Positions 33,523-44,134 of a stretch of DNA of 64,000 nucleotides are shown here, piece after piece; position 1 is the stretch's first letter, and each line of letters starts with the position of its first letter. The notes beneath the pieces were generated by a model. It saw only the letters and a list, made by a program, of their open reading frames with translations. It was not told the DNA's origin and made no database searches. The translations under genes were made by a program, and so were the position numbers. This DNA is from Adiantum capillus-veneris (taxonomy: Eukaryota > Streptophyta > Polypodiopsida > Polypodiales > Pteridaceae), in contig CM043971.1 of NCBI GenBank assembly GCA_014529385.2, positions 97,053,485-97,117,484 of the forward strand, in the 5' to 3' direction.

Positions 33523-34074
33523 GTGTATGTTTGTTTTTTCTTTGTCCAAGTTGTTACAAGAAACAAAAAAACGATCATTTGTTCTAACTGGGAATGTGTG
33601 TGCAGTGAAAGTTCAATCCTTAGAGATCTAGCTCTATTACCAATTGAGTTGCAGGAGCAAGTAGTTAGGCGTCTCCCTCATAACAAGAGGGTGGTGAAGT
33701 TAAGAAGGAAGGTCCTACGCGTGGATTCCATTTTCCTCTGGTTGTTGGGCACTAAGGAAGACGCATTCATCCAACTAGTGTGTGCCCTAAGATTGGTAAA
33801 TAGAGTGAAATTTGGCGTTTGGCGAGTGCATTTCACCATTGAGGAAGACTCTTCAGGAAACTTGCGGCCAGAGTTCATGCTTCATAGACTCACATTTGGT
33901 GAATTTTTCCCTCATTTGCGTCTTATTAATAGTCTTCCTTTCGCTTTCAACAAAGGAGATAGGGAGATATTCAGAGCTTGTCTTAATAAAGAGAGCATAG
34001 AGAAGATTGCAAATTTGTATAAATTCTCATCCTTCTCTACTTTCTATGACACTTTGTTCATAGAGACATTGTAA
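33523..34074 (+). CDS. Element 3 extra 5' segment 1: F-box-like protein
   Basis: Open frame of up to 183 residues; the real start is unclear and could follow an acceptor-like GTGTGTGCAG at about 33606. The N-terminal part, LALLPIELQEQVVRRLPHN, resembles the short F-box helix. It is followed by FIQLVCALRLVNRVKF and LTFGEFFPHLRLINSLPFAF. Every one of these blocks recurs in segment 2, so the two are tandem paralogues. A GTAAAT at 34071 and a TTTTTGTCCAG ending at 34128 would splice the two segments in frame with a 58-nt intron. F-box proteins act as substrate adaptors of SCF ubiquitin ligases; that role here is inference. Confidence 0.55.
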   Translation: MYVCFFFVQVVTRNKKTIICSNWECVCSESSILRDLALLPIELQEQVVRRLPHNKRVVKLRRKVLRVDSIFLWLLGTKEDAFIQLVCALRLVNRVKFGVWRVHFTIEEDSSGNLRPEFMLHRLTFGEFFPHLRLINSLPFAFNKGDREIFRACLNKESIEKIANLYKFSSFSTFYDTLFIETL

Positions 34075-34120
34075 ATCTCTTTATGCTTTTGAATGATTTA
34101 ACCATAATCCTAAGGAGTTT

Positions 34121-34759
34121 TTGTCCAGGAATTTTGTAGCACAAGTGGAGTCTTTAAATCTTGCAAAATTGATTGGACTTGATGAGGATGTTCTTTATGA
34201 AATTGTGAGAAGGTTGCCTCACTCCGACTGTGTGGAACTCGAAGGAAAGGAGCTCCTAGTCAATTGCTACTTTCTCACGGCCTTCGACGAGCATGAAGAT
34301 CTAGTTTTTATACAAACCGCTTGTGCGTTGGGAATTGTAGAGCAAGTGCAATTTATCACTTGGGACGTGGTTGCTCTTTTGGATCCAGAAAATGAAGTTC
34401 TAGAGATTTCTGTTTATTGCCTTAGCTTTGAAGAATTTCAACCCTTCTTAGATCTCATCAATAGTCTACCTTTTTGTTTTGATCAAACAAATCGAGACCT
34501 CATTGAAGCTTGGATAGCTGAAGAAGAAAACCTAGAGTGGTATTTTCTTACTTCTTCATTTGCAGGCGAGTCTATTGTATCCCTTATTGTAACTTGTGTT
34601 GTAATCTTTCATAATAATGGAGAGCCAACGCCAAATGTCTGGATATCCTCTTTTCTTTGGAGAGCCTGGAGAGGATGCAGAATTATTTTTAGCAAATTTC
34701 AAGATGTCTTGCCGTATCAAGAGGATAGTAACCGATCAAGAACGTGTAGAAATGTTTGA
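34121..34759 (+). CDS. Element 3 extra 5' segment 2: F-box-like paralogue
   Basis: Open frame with LIGLDEDVLYEIVRRLPHSD, FIQTACALGIVEQVQF and LSFEEFQPFLDLINSLPF, each alignable to segment 1. There is no early ATG, so it is either reached by splicing from segment 1 (acceptor at 34128) or starts at a non-AUG codon. Its 3' end overlaps the gag start (34617) in a different frame. An acceptor-like CTTCTTCATTTGCAG at about 34565 lies just before gag, so gag may be expressed from a spliced RNA. Ogre-type Tat elements also carry an ORF of unknown role upstream of gag. Confidence 0.55.
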   Translation: MSRNFVAQVESLNLAKLIGLDEDVLYEIVRRLPHSDCVELEGKELLVNCYFLTAFDEHEDLVFIQTACALGIVEQVQFITWDVVALLDPENEVLEISVYCLSFEEFQPFLDLINSLPFCFDQTNRDLIEAWIAEEENLEWYFLTSSFAGESIVSLIVTCVVIFHNNGEPTPNVWISSFLWRAWRGCRIIFSKFQDVLPYQEDSNRSRTCRNV

Positions 34760-35880
34760 GGTGGTCCTTAGGAAAGATGCTAGTACTTGGTTTGACTCTT
34801 TGCCTGAGGAAGTTAAGGGGAATTACACAGAAGTTTTGAATCGTTTTAAGAGATACTTCTTTGATCCCCAAAACACTCAAAAACTATGGCAAGACATTGT
34901 TTCTCATAAGCAAAAAGACTTAGATGACTACTACTTATACAAGCAAGAGTTTCTACGTCTTAATGCTCTATGGATATGAAATGTTGCTAACCCTGGTGAT
35001 GGTGCAGAATTTCTAAAGAAGGAGAGGTTCATAGCCGGACTCTTTCCTGACCTTAAGGTAGAAGTTGAGGCGGGTGCACCTGTTACTTTTGATGCAGCGG
35101 AAACTAGGGTTGCTGAGAAGTATAGGAAACTCAATTGCTTAAGGGGAGAGGTTCCAATAGAAGGTCTTAGACCCAAAATTAAGTCACAAGCATCAACATC
35201 TAGGGAGCTTCCTGAGGTAACGGCTGAAGTGATTGAGAAGTTAAATGAATCTTTAAGCAGCCTGTCAATTCACCTTGCACAAGCTGTAGGTCCAAAGGGA
35301 CAAGCAAAGAAGTCAGAAGAGAGAGAGCCACGAACTAGGAGAGTCTTGCAATGTTGGAATTGCGGAGAGTCTGGACATGGGATGTACAACTGTCCTTGGC
35401 CCCGTGGAGAGCCAGGGAAACCTAACTTGAATTACCCAGTGATGAATTCAGGAGAAGGAGCTAGTCAACAACCAAGGCTTCTACAAAGGCCAAATGGACC
35501 AAGACCACCTCCACAAGGGGTAGAAGGAATTCCACCTTTGCCAGATCCAAATGTGCATGTGGTAGAGGTGACAAATTCAAATGAGGTTGACATGGAAGCC
35601 AATGGCATTAAGCGTGGCCGAGGAAAAGGTAAAGAGAAAGAAGGAGTCACATCACAGAGTGACCATGGACAAGGCAAGAAGGCAAAGGAAACCAAGGAAA
35701 CCAAGAGGACTCGACGCCGTATCAACCTCCAAGACTTTCCTCTTGGACATGGAATGGCTACATACAACCTGTTGGAAGACACGAGAGGTAAGGGTCCTGA
35801 TATTTCATGGCCTCAATTTCTTGCATTATGTCCACAAGTTAGGAGGGATTTAACAAGGGCAGTTAGCACTAGGAGAAAGG
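34617..35880 (+). pseudogene. Element 3 gag
   Basis: The ATG at 34617 (MESQRQMSGYPLFFGEPGED) opens a retrotransposon-gag domain: LFLANFKMSC, VVLRKDASTWFDSLPEEVK, NRFKRYFFDP. A TGA at 34977 stops it after LNALWI, but the same frame resumes with NVANPGDGAEFLKKERFIAG. A CCHC zinc knuckle, CWNCGESGHGMYNC, lies near 35350. A basic/acidic linker follows (GRGKGKEKEG). The single TGA is the only lesion in gag. Confidence 0.8.
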
Positions 35881-36677
35881 TAAAAGAGAGTGTGCCTGTT
35901 GTAAAAATTGCACAAGCTGAAATGAATGAGGACATTACACCGGTGCTAGACTGTTACATCAAAGGAAGATTGGTTAGGAAAGGTCTAGTGGATGGGGGTG
36001 CACAAATTTGCATCATGACAGAGGGACTCATGCAAAGACTAGGCATGCACATCCATGAGACACCTGAAATCAAAGTCAAGATGGCAAACAATAGCAAGGC
36101 TAGGTGCGTAGGCATTTGTAAAAATGTTTTTGTGGAGGCCTTTGGCATTAAGAAGGCAGTGGATTTCTATGTCATGTCTACCAAAGGAAATGGTTCCCCA
36201 TTTATCCTAGGAAGACCATGGCTAATGAAAATGCGAGCTTTGCAGGATTGGGAGAGTGGGAAATTAATTTGCAGGAATGACAATCATAAGAAGGTTGTCT
36301 TTGACATGAAGGAGCAACGCCAAGAGAAGCTCCATGAAGAATCATCTCAAAGTGAGATGTAAGAAGGTTGGACCGATAGCACTTCAGAAGAAGAAAGTAG
36401 TGGTAGCATTACTGAAGAGGAGTCTTCCATCGAAGTCATGGGGGTAAGGTTTAAGCCAAGCAACCAAGAGACCTCTTGTCAAGGCTTGGAGGAGGTAGGT
36501 CCTCAAGAGAACGAAGGTGTTCAAGATGAAGGGATGCTGGAAGGTATGCTATCAACAACACTTACAAAGGATGAAAGAGAGGAGTTCAAATGTGTGCTAA
36601 GGAAGTTTCCTAGGCTTTTTGCTAAAGACTACACTGACGTGCGTGGGGTAGATGTTGTTCAACACAAGATTGAGTAA
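35881..36677 (+). pseudogene. Element 3 protease and RT leader
   Basis: The protease has VLDCYIKGRLVRKGLVDGGA (active-site Asp in DGGA) and SPFILGRPWLMKM. A TAA at 36360-36362 (after SQSEM) and another at 36675 (after VVQHKIE) interrupt a frame that is otherwise open and continuous with gag and RT. FPRLFAKDYTDVRGVD is the usual leader to RT. Confidence 0.75.
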
Positions 36678-39600
36678 AAGTCTGAAGCCACACCTAAGGC
36701 TCAGAAGCTACGAAGTCTAGGAGTCATCAAGGAGCAGGCTTTACTCAAGGAGGTAAGAAAGCTTCTAGCAACAGGTTTCATTTATCCAGTGGAGAATTCA
36801 GAGTGGGTCTCTCCCGTTGTTGTCACTCCTAAGAAAAACGGAAAGTGGAGGGTGTATGTGGATTACCGTCCACTCAATGAGGCAACAAAAAGAGATCACT
36901 TTCCCCTCCCATTTCAGGATGAGATACTAAATGAGGTAGCTGGTCATGAGAAGTACACTGTGTGTGATGGCTACTCGGGCTACTTTCAAATAGGTATCGC
37001 ATTGGAAGATCAATTGAAAACAACCTTTATCACTCCTTGGGGTTGTTATGCTTTTAGAGTCATGCCATTTGGTCTGACAAATGCTCCTGCAACATTCCAA
37101 CATTTCATGAACATGGTGTTTCAAGCATTCTTTGGAAAGTCAATTAGGGTGTTCATTGATGATTTCTGCATTTATAGCTCAAAATCATTGCATCTAGAAA
37201 GGGTAGAAGAAGGTTTAAAGAAGCTCTACGACATGGGAGGTCAACTCAACCCCGACAAGTGCCACATAGGTGAGGATGAAGTGATCTTGCTCGGTCACAA
37301 GGTTTCCTATAAAGGCATTGAGATGGATCCTTCAAAGGCAAAGGCTCTTATTGAGCTCCCATCACCGAAGAGTCTTAAGGAGGTCATCTCTTTCATTCAG
37401 AAGGTGAAGTATATGTCACGCTTCATTCACTTAGCCTTGGAGTTGCTTCATCCTTTGCAAAAGTTGACACAACAATTAGAATTTGCATGGTCTGATGAGC
37501 TTGAAGAGTATTTTTGTAACATTAAAGTCATTTTGTCAGAGCTACCAACACTCATGCCTCCTTGTTGGGAGTACACATTCTTTGTTAGCTCTAGTGTTGG
37601 AAGGGAAACAATTGGTGCTGTGTTGCTACAACAAGATCCCCACAGTACAAGGATGCGACCCATCTACTTTGCTAGTAGGGTCATGAATGCTTTGGAGAGA
37701 GACTACATAGAAGCAGAACTCATGATGCTTTCTCTCATGTTTGCGGTGAGAAAGTTTAGATCCTACCTGCTACCAAAACCTTTTGTAATTCTCACTGTAG
37801 AAAATTTGTTCCCTTGGGTGTCATCTCAAATGAATCTTAGTACTAGGATCTCAAAGTGGATTATGGAGTTGCAAGAGTTCCAATACTCTTTCAAGGTAGA
37901 AGATAGTGTGCGTGCACAATTGGCAGGGATTCTCACTTATAGGGTACATGAGAAGGAAATTAAGGTGCCTCAAGTAAAGACCCTACCATTGCCACCACCA
38001 AAAAGTATTCCCAATGCTTTTACCTTGTTCTTTGATGGAGCTTTTCGACGAGTCACAGGGAAAGCAGGGGGAGGGCTAGTGTTGCTCAACCCAAGTGGAG
38101 AGGTGGTCATGAAAGAGAAGGTCAATCTACCAGGTTCAACTAGCAACAATGAAGAAGAATACGACACACTACTTCATGGTTTGAAGATGTGCATTGGCCA
38201 AGGGATAAAACGTTTCATGGTAAAGGGAGATGCACTTCTCATTGTTAAACAGATTTTAGGCATTTGGGCATGCAAGAATGAAAGCTTAAGGACAAAAGTT
38301 CATGCCATTCGTAAGATGTTTAATCAGTTTGAAGAAGTGCAACTATATCATATTCCGAGGAAACAAAATGAAGATGCCGATTTACTTGCACAACAAGCAG
38401 TTACATGTGTTGAGAGAGAAGTGCAGGTCATCATGGTGGCAGCAGCTGTCAAGCAACCGAGATACCAGGGATTGGAGTCATTGGCTCCCATCATTGGCTA
38501 CATTTTGGAGGGTGAGTTTCCACAAGACTTCACAAAGGCTCAGAAGAGGAGACTCATGAAGAAGGCAAGTTTCTATCTCTTCCTAGAAGGCTCCCTCTAT
38601 CAAAAAGGGAAGGATCAAGTGTGCAGAAGAGTACCAACTATCGAGGAAATTCCAGCCATTCTAAAAGGTTTGCATGAAGAGGCATGTGGTGGTCATTTTG
38701 CCCAAGAATCAACTGTGAAGAAGATTTTGCTTGCGGGGTATGTTTGGCCAAGCTTGCATGTGGAAGTTCAACATTGGTGTAAAAGCTGTCACAATTGTCA
38801 GATAAATGGAAATAGAAGGTTGGTGCATGGCCCGAGGCAAATAGTTCTTGCAAATGGACCCTTTGAAAAGTGGGGCATTGATAATATGGGTCGTCTGCCT
38901 AGGACAAAAAATGGTAAACTCTACATTCTAGTGGCTGTAGACTATATGACTAGGTGGGTGGAGGCCCAAAGTGTGGCAAGGATAAATGGGAAAATAGTGA
39001 GCAGGTTAGTCTACAGTAATATTTGTTGTAGATTTGGTACACCTCTAGAGATTGTCTCAGATAATGGTCCGGGGTTCAAGAAGGGTTTACTCACAGAAGT
39101 TTGTGAAGAGCTTCACATTCTACATCGTCATAGCACACCATACTACCCACAGTCAAATGGTTTGGTGGAGAAGACTAATGGTGTCATTGCAGGAATCATT
39201 AGAAAGATGGTGCAAAACAAGACAAAATTATGGGATGACTTCTTGGATGGTGCCTTGTGGGCATATCGAACCACATATAGGGAAGCCACGGAGTTCACAC
39301 CATTTCACTTGGTCTATGGTTAAGAGGCTTTACAACCAATTGAGCTAAACATTCCAACAATGCGACTTCATGGCAAATCAGCACAAGATGATCAAGAAGC
39401 ATGGATGGATCGACTTCTTACCTTAGCTGAGCTTGAGTGGAAAAGAGAATCAGCATACGAGTGCTATAAGAGGAAGGCCACACAGACAAAAGAGAAGCTT
39501 GACAAGAAACTGAAGGACAAAGGCATCAATGAAGGAGATCTTGTGCTAAGGTATGACAATCGACTCGATAACCGTTTTGATGCCAAATTTGAAACAAGAT

Positions 39601-39890
39601 GGCAGGGGCCACACATAGTCAAGAAGGCTTTCAATTCAAGTTACTATCAACTTATGGACTTGAATGGGAAAGAGCACTCCAGGAAGGTAAACGACTATCG
39701 CTTGAAGCCTTACTTGAGTCGCCTTCTACCAAAGGATCTACCAGAGCAAAAGGCAACTATCCCATGTAAGTATTGTTCCATGAAGCATGAGTGTAACACA
39801 AACCAAAATTCCAAGGGGCCAAACAATGAAGATCTTGTCAAGGACTCTGAAGCACTCTCTTTGGAAAAGATTCTTTATGATGGTACATGA
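36678..39890 (+). pseudogene. Element 3 RT, two RNase H domains and integrase
   Basis: RT: SPVVVTPKKNGKWRVYVDYR, CDGYSGYFQI, MPFGLTNAPATF and VFIDDFCIYSS (YxDD as FIDD). The first RNase H lacks its leading Asp (FFVSSSVGRETIGAVLL), as usual in Tat elements. The second has FFDGAF, NNEEEYDTLLHGL, VKGDALLIV and NEDADLLAQQA, so its four acids are intact. Integrase: HEEACGGHF and CKSCHNCQ zinc ligands, then D in WGIDNMG, D in IVSDNGPGF, E in GLVEKTNG. A TAA at 39321 interrupts VYG-stop-EALQP, a position where Gln is common. The frame ends with TGA at 39888, 10 bp before the purine tract. Confidence 0.85.
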
Positions 39891-39918
39891 ATATACCATC
39901 ATCCTGGGAGAGGGCTAA

Positions 39919-42130
39919 TGATAGCCGTTTTTCGGCTCTCTGTAATTGCCATAGTGAGTTATCTCACCCTATCAAATCACTCAAACACTGTGGTTACCCT
40001 CACCCTTTCACTGTATATAGGTGCGTGTGAGTTAGGGGAATTTTTCCATATCTCCTTACTGAAATAAAAAACCCTCAATTAGTTAGTCATTGGGCTAGTT
40101 GAGCCAAAAAAATAAAAAATATAAGTATATTATGGCCCATGCATATGTAAATATTTCTTTGTATATAGGGCCTAAATAAAATATTTTTTCATAATTATTT
40201 TGGTATTTATTTAAATATTTCTACCTAGGTGTGTGTTATTTATGCTCTGTACATTGCCTCACCATTACCACAATTTTTCTTACCATTTTTCATATTCTTT
40301 ATTCCGTATAGAAATATTTTCATGTAAGCTTCTCTTATATTTGGTGTAACTCCACCCCAACAAAAATCCAAAAAAACTAGTTTTATTTATGTGTATATTT
40401 TTTCACTATTGTGATTTTTCCCTTCCTACATCTATTTTGTTTTTTTTTCTAAAAAATTAGAACACCAAAAATATTTATCTTTTTATGGTAGCCTCATAAT
40501 GAGAGAGATTTCTTTTGACCCCTTTATATTTTTTCCACTTATATTATTTATATTTGACATGTACATATTTTTTAGACCCCTCAATATTTGATTTTCTTAG
40601 TTGTACTATTCACTTATATCATAATCTCAACAATATCTTCAATTATAGACCTACCCAATAAGGTCAAGGGTAGGTGGCATGCATACATGCACTATGGAGG
40701 GCTCACTCTTGGAGGTATTCAAAAGAATCATCCAAAGAAGGACCCCACAAGGACCTTGTGCAGTGGAAAAAAACGGTCGGTTTTGCTGAATTTTTAAAGT
40801 TCACTTGCTCTTCGAATTTGAAAAGGTGATACAAACAAAAGTTGTAGCTCGTGGGCTGAACTTTTGCCTCAAATTTTTTCATATTTTTTTGAGCCACGAG
40901 CTGTGAGCTATGATTTTATTAGTGGACCCCAGTTTTCCCATGCTATGCAGCCACACTCTCTCTTCCACTTTATCATTTTCCTCTTTCACACACACTTCTC
41001 CACTCATCATCCCCACCTCTCTCACCACTCCTCTCTGCACCCTACTCACCTTCTCCTCAACCTTGAAGAATAAGAGAAACCATGGTGAACTCATACCTCC
41101 CACACACAATTCCATTCCAAAATTGACCACCTAGTCTCATTTTTCCTCCTCCAATTTACCCATATCTATCAAAAAAACCACAAAATTCAGCCTCTTCTCT
41201 TAAAAGACAGCATCATGGTGGTTGATTACTCAGCTTCAATTACCTTTTCTCTCAAGGAAGGTCAAGAGTGGAGAAAAAATGTACCGTCAAAGCTAGTGGA
41301 CCGTCAACAAGCGTCAAAATTGGCCCTACTCAAGACACTTGGAGCATCAACCTTGTAAGAAATCCACCTTTTCTTACCTCTTAAGAGTTTTTATTCCTTA
41401 TTTGTATCCTACATGGACACTCCCATTGTAAATATCCAATTCCATTTGTAAATTAATACTAACTCTACTAACACTAACCCACTATGAAAAGTCCTATCAC
41501 CTCCATTTGTCTCCTCTCTGTTTCCCCACCAACTTCTTGATAATTCCAAGCAAAAGAAATTAGATAAATTGCTGAAAATCTAACCCAACCATGGTTAGAG
41601 GAGTAACCCTAGCCTTCAAAATTGCTATAAAAGGAGGGTGTAGCTAGCACAAAAGGGGGAGCCATAAGCAAGAGCACTATGCTATAGCTTGAGAAGCCAA
41701 GCTCAACCTCTCTAGAAGGAGCTCTTGAGTGGAAGCTCATTGTCTTATGTATGTGCATGTGTTGTAATAGGGGATTAGCAAGGCAACTCTATGCCATTGT
41801 AAGAGAGAGAGTGATCATTCAATTGAGAGTAGGAAATCTATCATTTCTCCTACTAGTGTAAGCCCAACATTTGCTGAATCAAGGAGGGTGGATTTGGACT
41901 AAGTTTGGATACTTTGTCTCCCTTCCAACGTGAAGTAATGGACAACAATGATGCGTAAGTGTCTTGGTGTTTTTTGTTAAGTTCTTGATAGCTTGTCTCT
42001 GGTGTTGTCATCAATCTAGCCATAAATCCCACATACTGTAAGAGGGTGACAGGGTGGAGAGGACCCCCCTAGCCTTAAGACAGTGATTGGGGTGGCTTTT
42101 CTTGTGATGTGTTGTGGTGAAATTTACGCA
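39919..42130 (+). repeat. Element 3 right LTR, ending at element 4
   Basis: Matches 30312-32522. Similarity ends at 42130/42131, where element 4 begins two bases later (TGTTAG at 42133). This position is consistent with element 4 having inserted into this LTR. Confidence 0.9.
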
Positions 42131-42132
42131 AT

Positions 42133-42295
42133 TGTTAGAGACCTTTGTAAGAATTAGTTAAGAGTCGGTCGAGTGTAGGTTAACACCTTATGCTTGCTTC
42201 CACGCACCTGCGGGTCGAGCTTCGTCCTTAACTGACATTATATGTTAGGTGAGTTCTCGCTGTGCTGACGTCCGTCGCGGCGTATCCGTCCAACA
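42133..42295 (+). repeat. Element 4 5' LTR, about 163 bp
   Basis: Begins TGTTAGAGACC and ends CGTCCAACA (TGTT...AACA termini), directly before the primer site. With no 3' LTR in the window it cannot be verified by pairing. It is much shorter than its neighbours' LTRs, and could be truncated at its 5' side. Confidence 0.55.
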
Positions 42296-42296
42296 T

Positions 42297-42314
42297 TGGC
42301 ACCGTTGCCGGGGA
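42297..42314 (+). other. Primer-binding site of element 4
   Basis: TGGCACCGTTGCCGGGGA is one base different from TGGCGCCGTTGCCGGGGA, the well-known primer site of Athila and related plant gypsy elements (tRNA-Asp). Confidence 0.8.
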
Positions 42315-42833
42315 CGAAAACCTTAGGTAGGTGACCGAGACTAATCCTTGAGGATAGGGATTTTTGGCTTTCCAAGAGTCTCGTTTTACATTTAGATAGG
42401 ATCAGAGGCTGGAGGACTCTCTAGGTCTTAGAGGGAGTCAGGAAGCGTGTCTCTGGCCTAGATCCTTCGACTTAGGTAGAATTAGGTAGACTAAGATAGT
42501 TTTAGGTACTAGTCGAGTTCCTGAGTAGGAGTTGGAGTGGTACAAGCGGTGAGAGGAGAGCTTGAGAGTCCGGGGAGGCCAGAAAGCAACCAAAACACCA
42601 TTATCACCATTTCACATGATAAGTAGGAGTAGAGTAAGTAGGACATCATGATTCAGGATCTAGAGCACTTCATGCATGAATACTTGCTTGGTAAATTCAT
42701 CACAAGTTTGTAAAAGATGCAAAAGTGTGTTTGAAAGCCTAAGTGAAGTCCAAAAGTTACTGTGAGTGTTTCTGATAGAGCTACAGAGCATCAGGAGCAT
42801 TTTTGTCAAGAAAAAAATTAATTTCAAGCCAGG

Positions 42834-43703
42834 AGACATCCTACGCGTAGGATGTCTATAGGCTAATGTGGTGGGAATTTTGGGATTTTGAGTTTACCAG
42901 TGTGTTCAGAAGGTGGGGTTTACCCTATTTTCAACTGGAAAGTGGAAATTTCACCATATCTTGATAGGAGAAGGCCAGGTAGAATGAAATTGCTAGACAA
43001 CCTACCCAAATTGTGCCAAAACATTATTTTAAGACCAAAACCATAATATGGCTACATGAGCAGGTCTTGCATGATATATTGAGTCACTGAGAGGGGTTTC
43101 ATCTTATTTGGGTGAGCAAATTGGGTTCAAATCTTACTTTAGCACTTTTGACTGAAAAAGGCAAGAACAGCTAAAATTGGGGACTTTTGAAATCCAAACC
43201 AAAATCTAAGCATACCACTGGGTTGCTGACACCAAGGGGAAGCTGTGGGTCAAGTATGGGGTCAAACAGGCCAAATAGACATCCTACATGTAGGATATCT
43301 TCTGTGTGATTTTGCACTCCAAACCAAATTTTGAGCATACCAAAGTGATCAGCAACTCAAGGGGAGCTTGTGTTTTGAGTTTGAAGCCATTCTGATGAAA
43401 AAGACATCCTACACGTAGGATGTCTAAAGCAAGAAATTGAAGCTAGACACTGACTGTGAGCATAGCAAGGTGTTGTATAGCCTAAGGCAAGCCTCCATGT
43501 CAATTTTGGTCCAAATTGGAGTTGATTAGACTGATCAAGATCAGCAAACAGGCTGTCGGAACAGATTTCTAACTCATTGACTAGCTTATAGGTGTCCAAA
43601 TCAAAAAGTAAAAAATAGTTGTAGACTCAGCACATCAAGGGGAATCCATAGTGCAAAAATCCACGCAAAACAAAGCAGGAGATATCCTACGCGTAGGATG
43701 TCT
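42834..43703. repeat. Four copies of a 24-bp palindrome in diverged tandem units
   Basis: Copies at 42834-42857, 43277-43300, 43402-43425 and 43680-43703. The first is a perfect palindrome with arms AGACATCCTACG / CGTAGGATGTCT; the others differ at one or two positions. Around them the sequence is a set of diverged repeats (for example AGCATACCA...CAAGGGGA...), so each palindrome ends one unit. The stretch 42315-44124 has no gene. Confidence 0.9.
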
Positions 43704-44124
43704 ATTGGGGCCTACTGAAGAGAAAAATTGATTGGGCTTAGACAGTGAGATTCCATTTGGCTTAAGGGTTCCAGAACTTCTTTCACAAGTGAATTTGGAC
43801 CTTGTTTGTCCATTTGACGGAGAAAAGATTGAATTCAGACTTTTTTGCCTAAATTGACCATTATCCAAGGGAAGTACAGTTCTAGAATAGCATACCTAAT
43901 CCAGAACATCAGCTTTGTATAAAATACAGTTGTGGTTGAGATTAACTCTCCAGTTATACCAATCATTACTAAGATAACCTCTAGCAGATAAATGCTTTGA
44001 TTCGATTGCCGAAATTAAACGCTTGTGTACAAGTATATTCAGCAACAAAGCAAGAAGTTGTGCAGAGACTGATCCTTTGCCAGGTGAGTGGTTGGATTTG
44101 TGATAAATTGCATTGATAAGTTTG

Positions 44125-44134
44125 ATGAATTTAA
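44125..44134 (+). CDS. Element 4 gag start codon, separated by element 5
   Basis: ATGAATTTAA at 44125-44134 is the start of gag. It continues in frame at 54826 once element 5 and one copy of the TTTAA duplication are removed, reading Met-Asn-Leu-Arg-Ser-Gly-Arg. The LRSGR stretch is typical of gypsy gag N-termini. Confidence 0.7.

Noticed and set aside
33523-34759. Host F-box genes interrupted by a retrotransposon
   Set aside because: Both segments lie inside element 3 between its LTRs, in element sense and abutting gag, with no sign of another insertion.
42834-43703. Regularly spaced palindromes as a CRISPR-like array
   Set aside because: Only four units, unequal spacing (443, 125, 278 bp), and spacers that are diverged copies of one another; the context is a plant retroelement leader.
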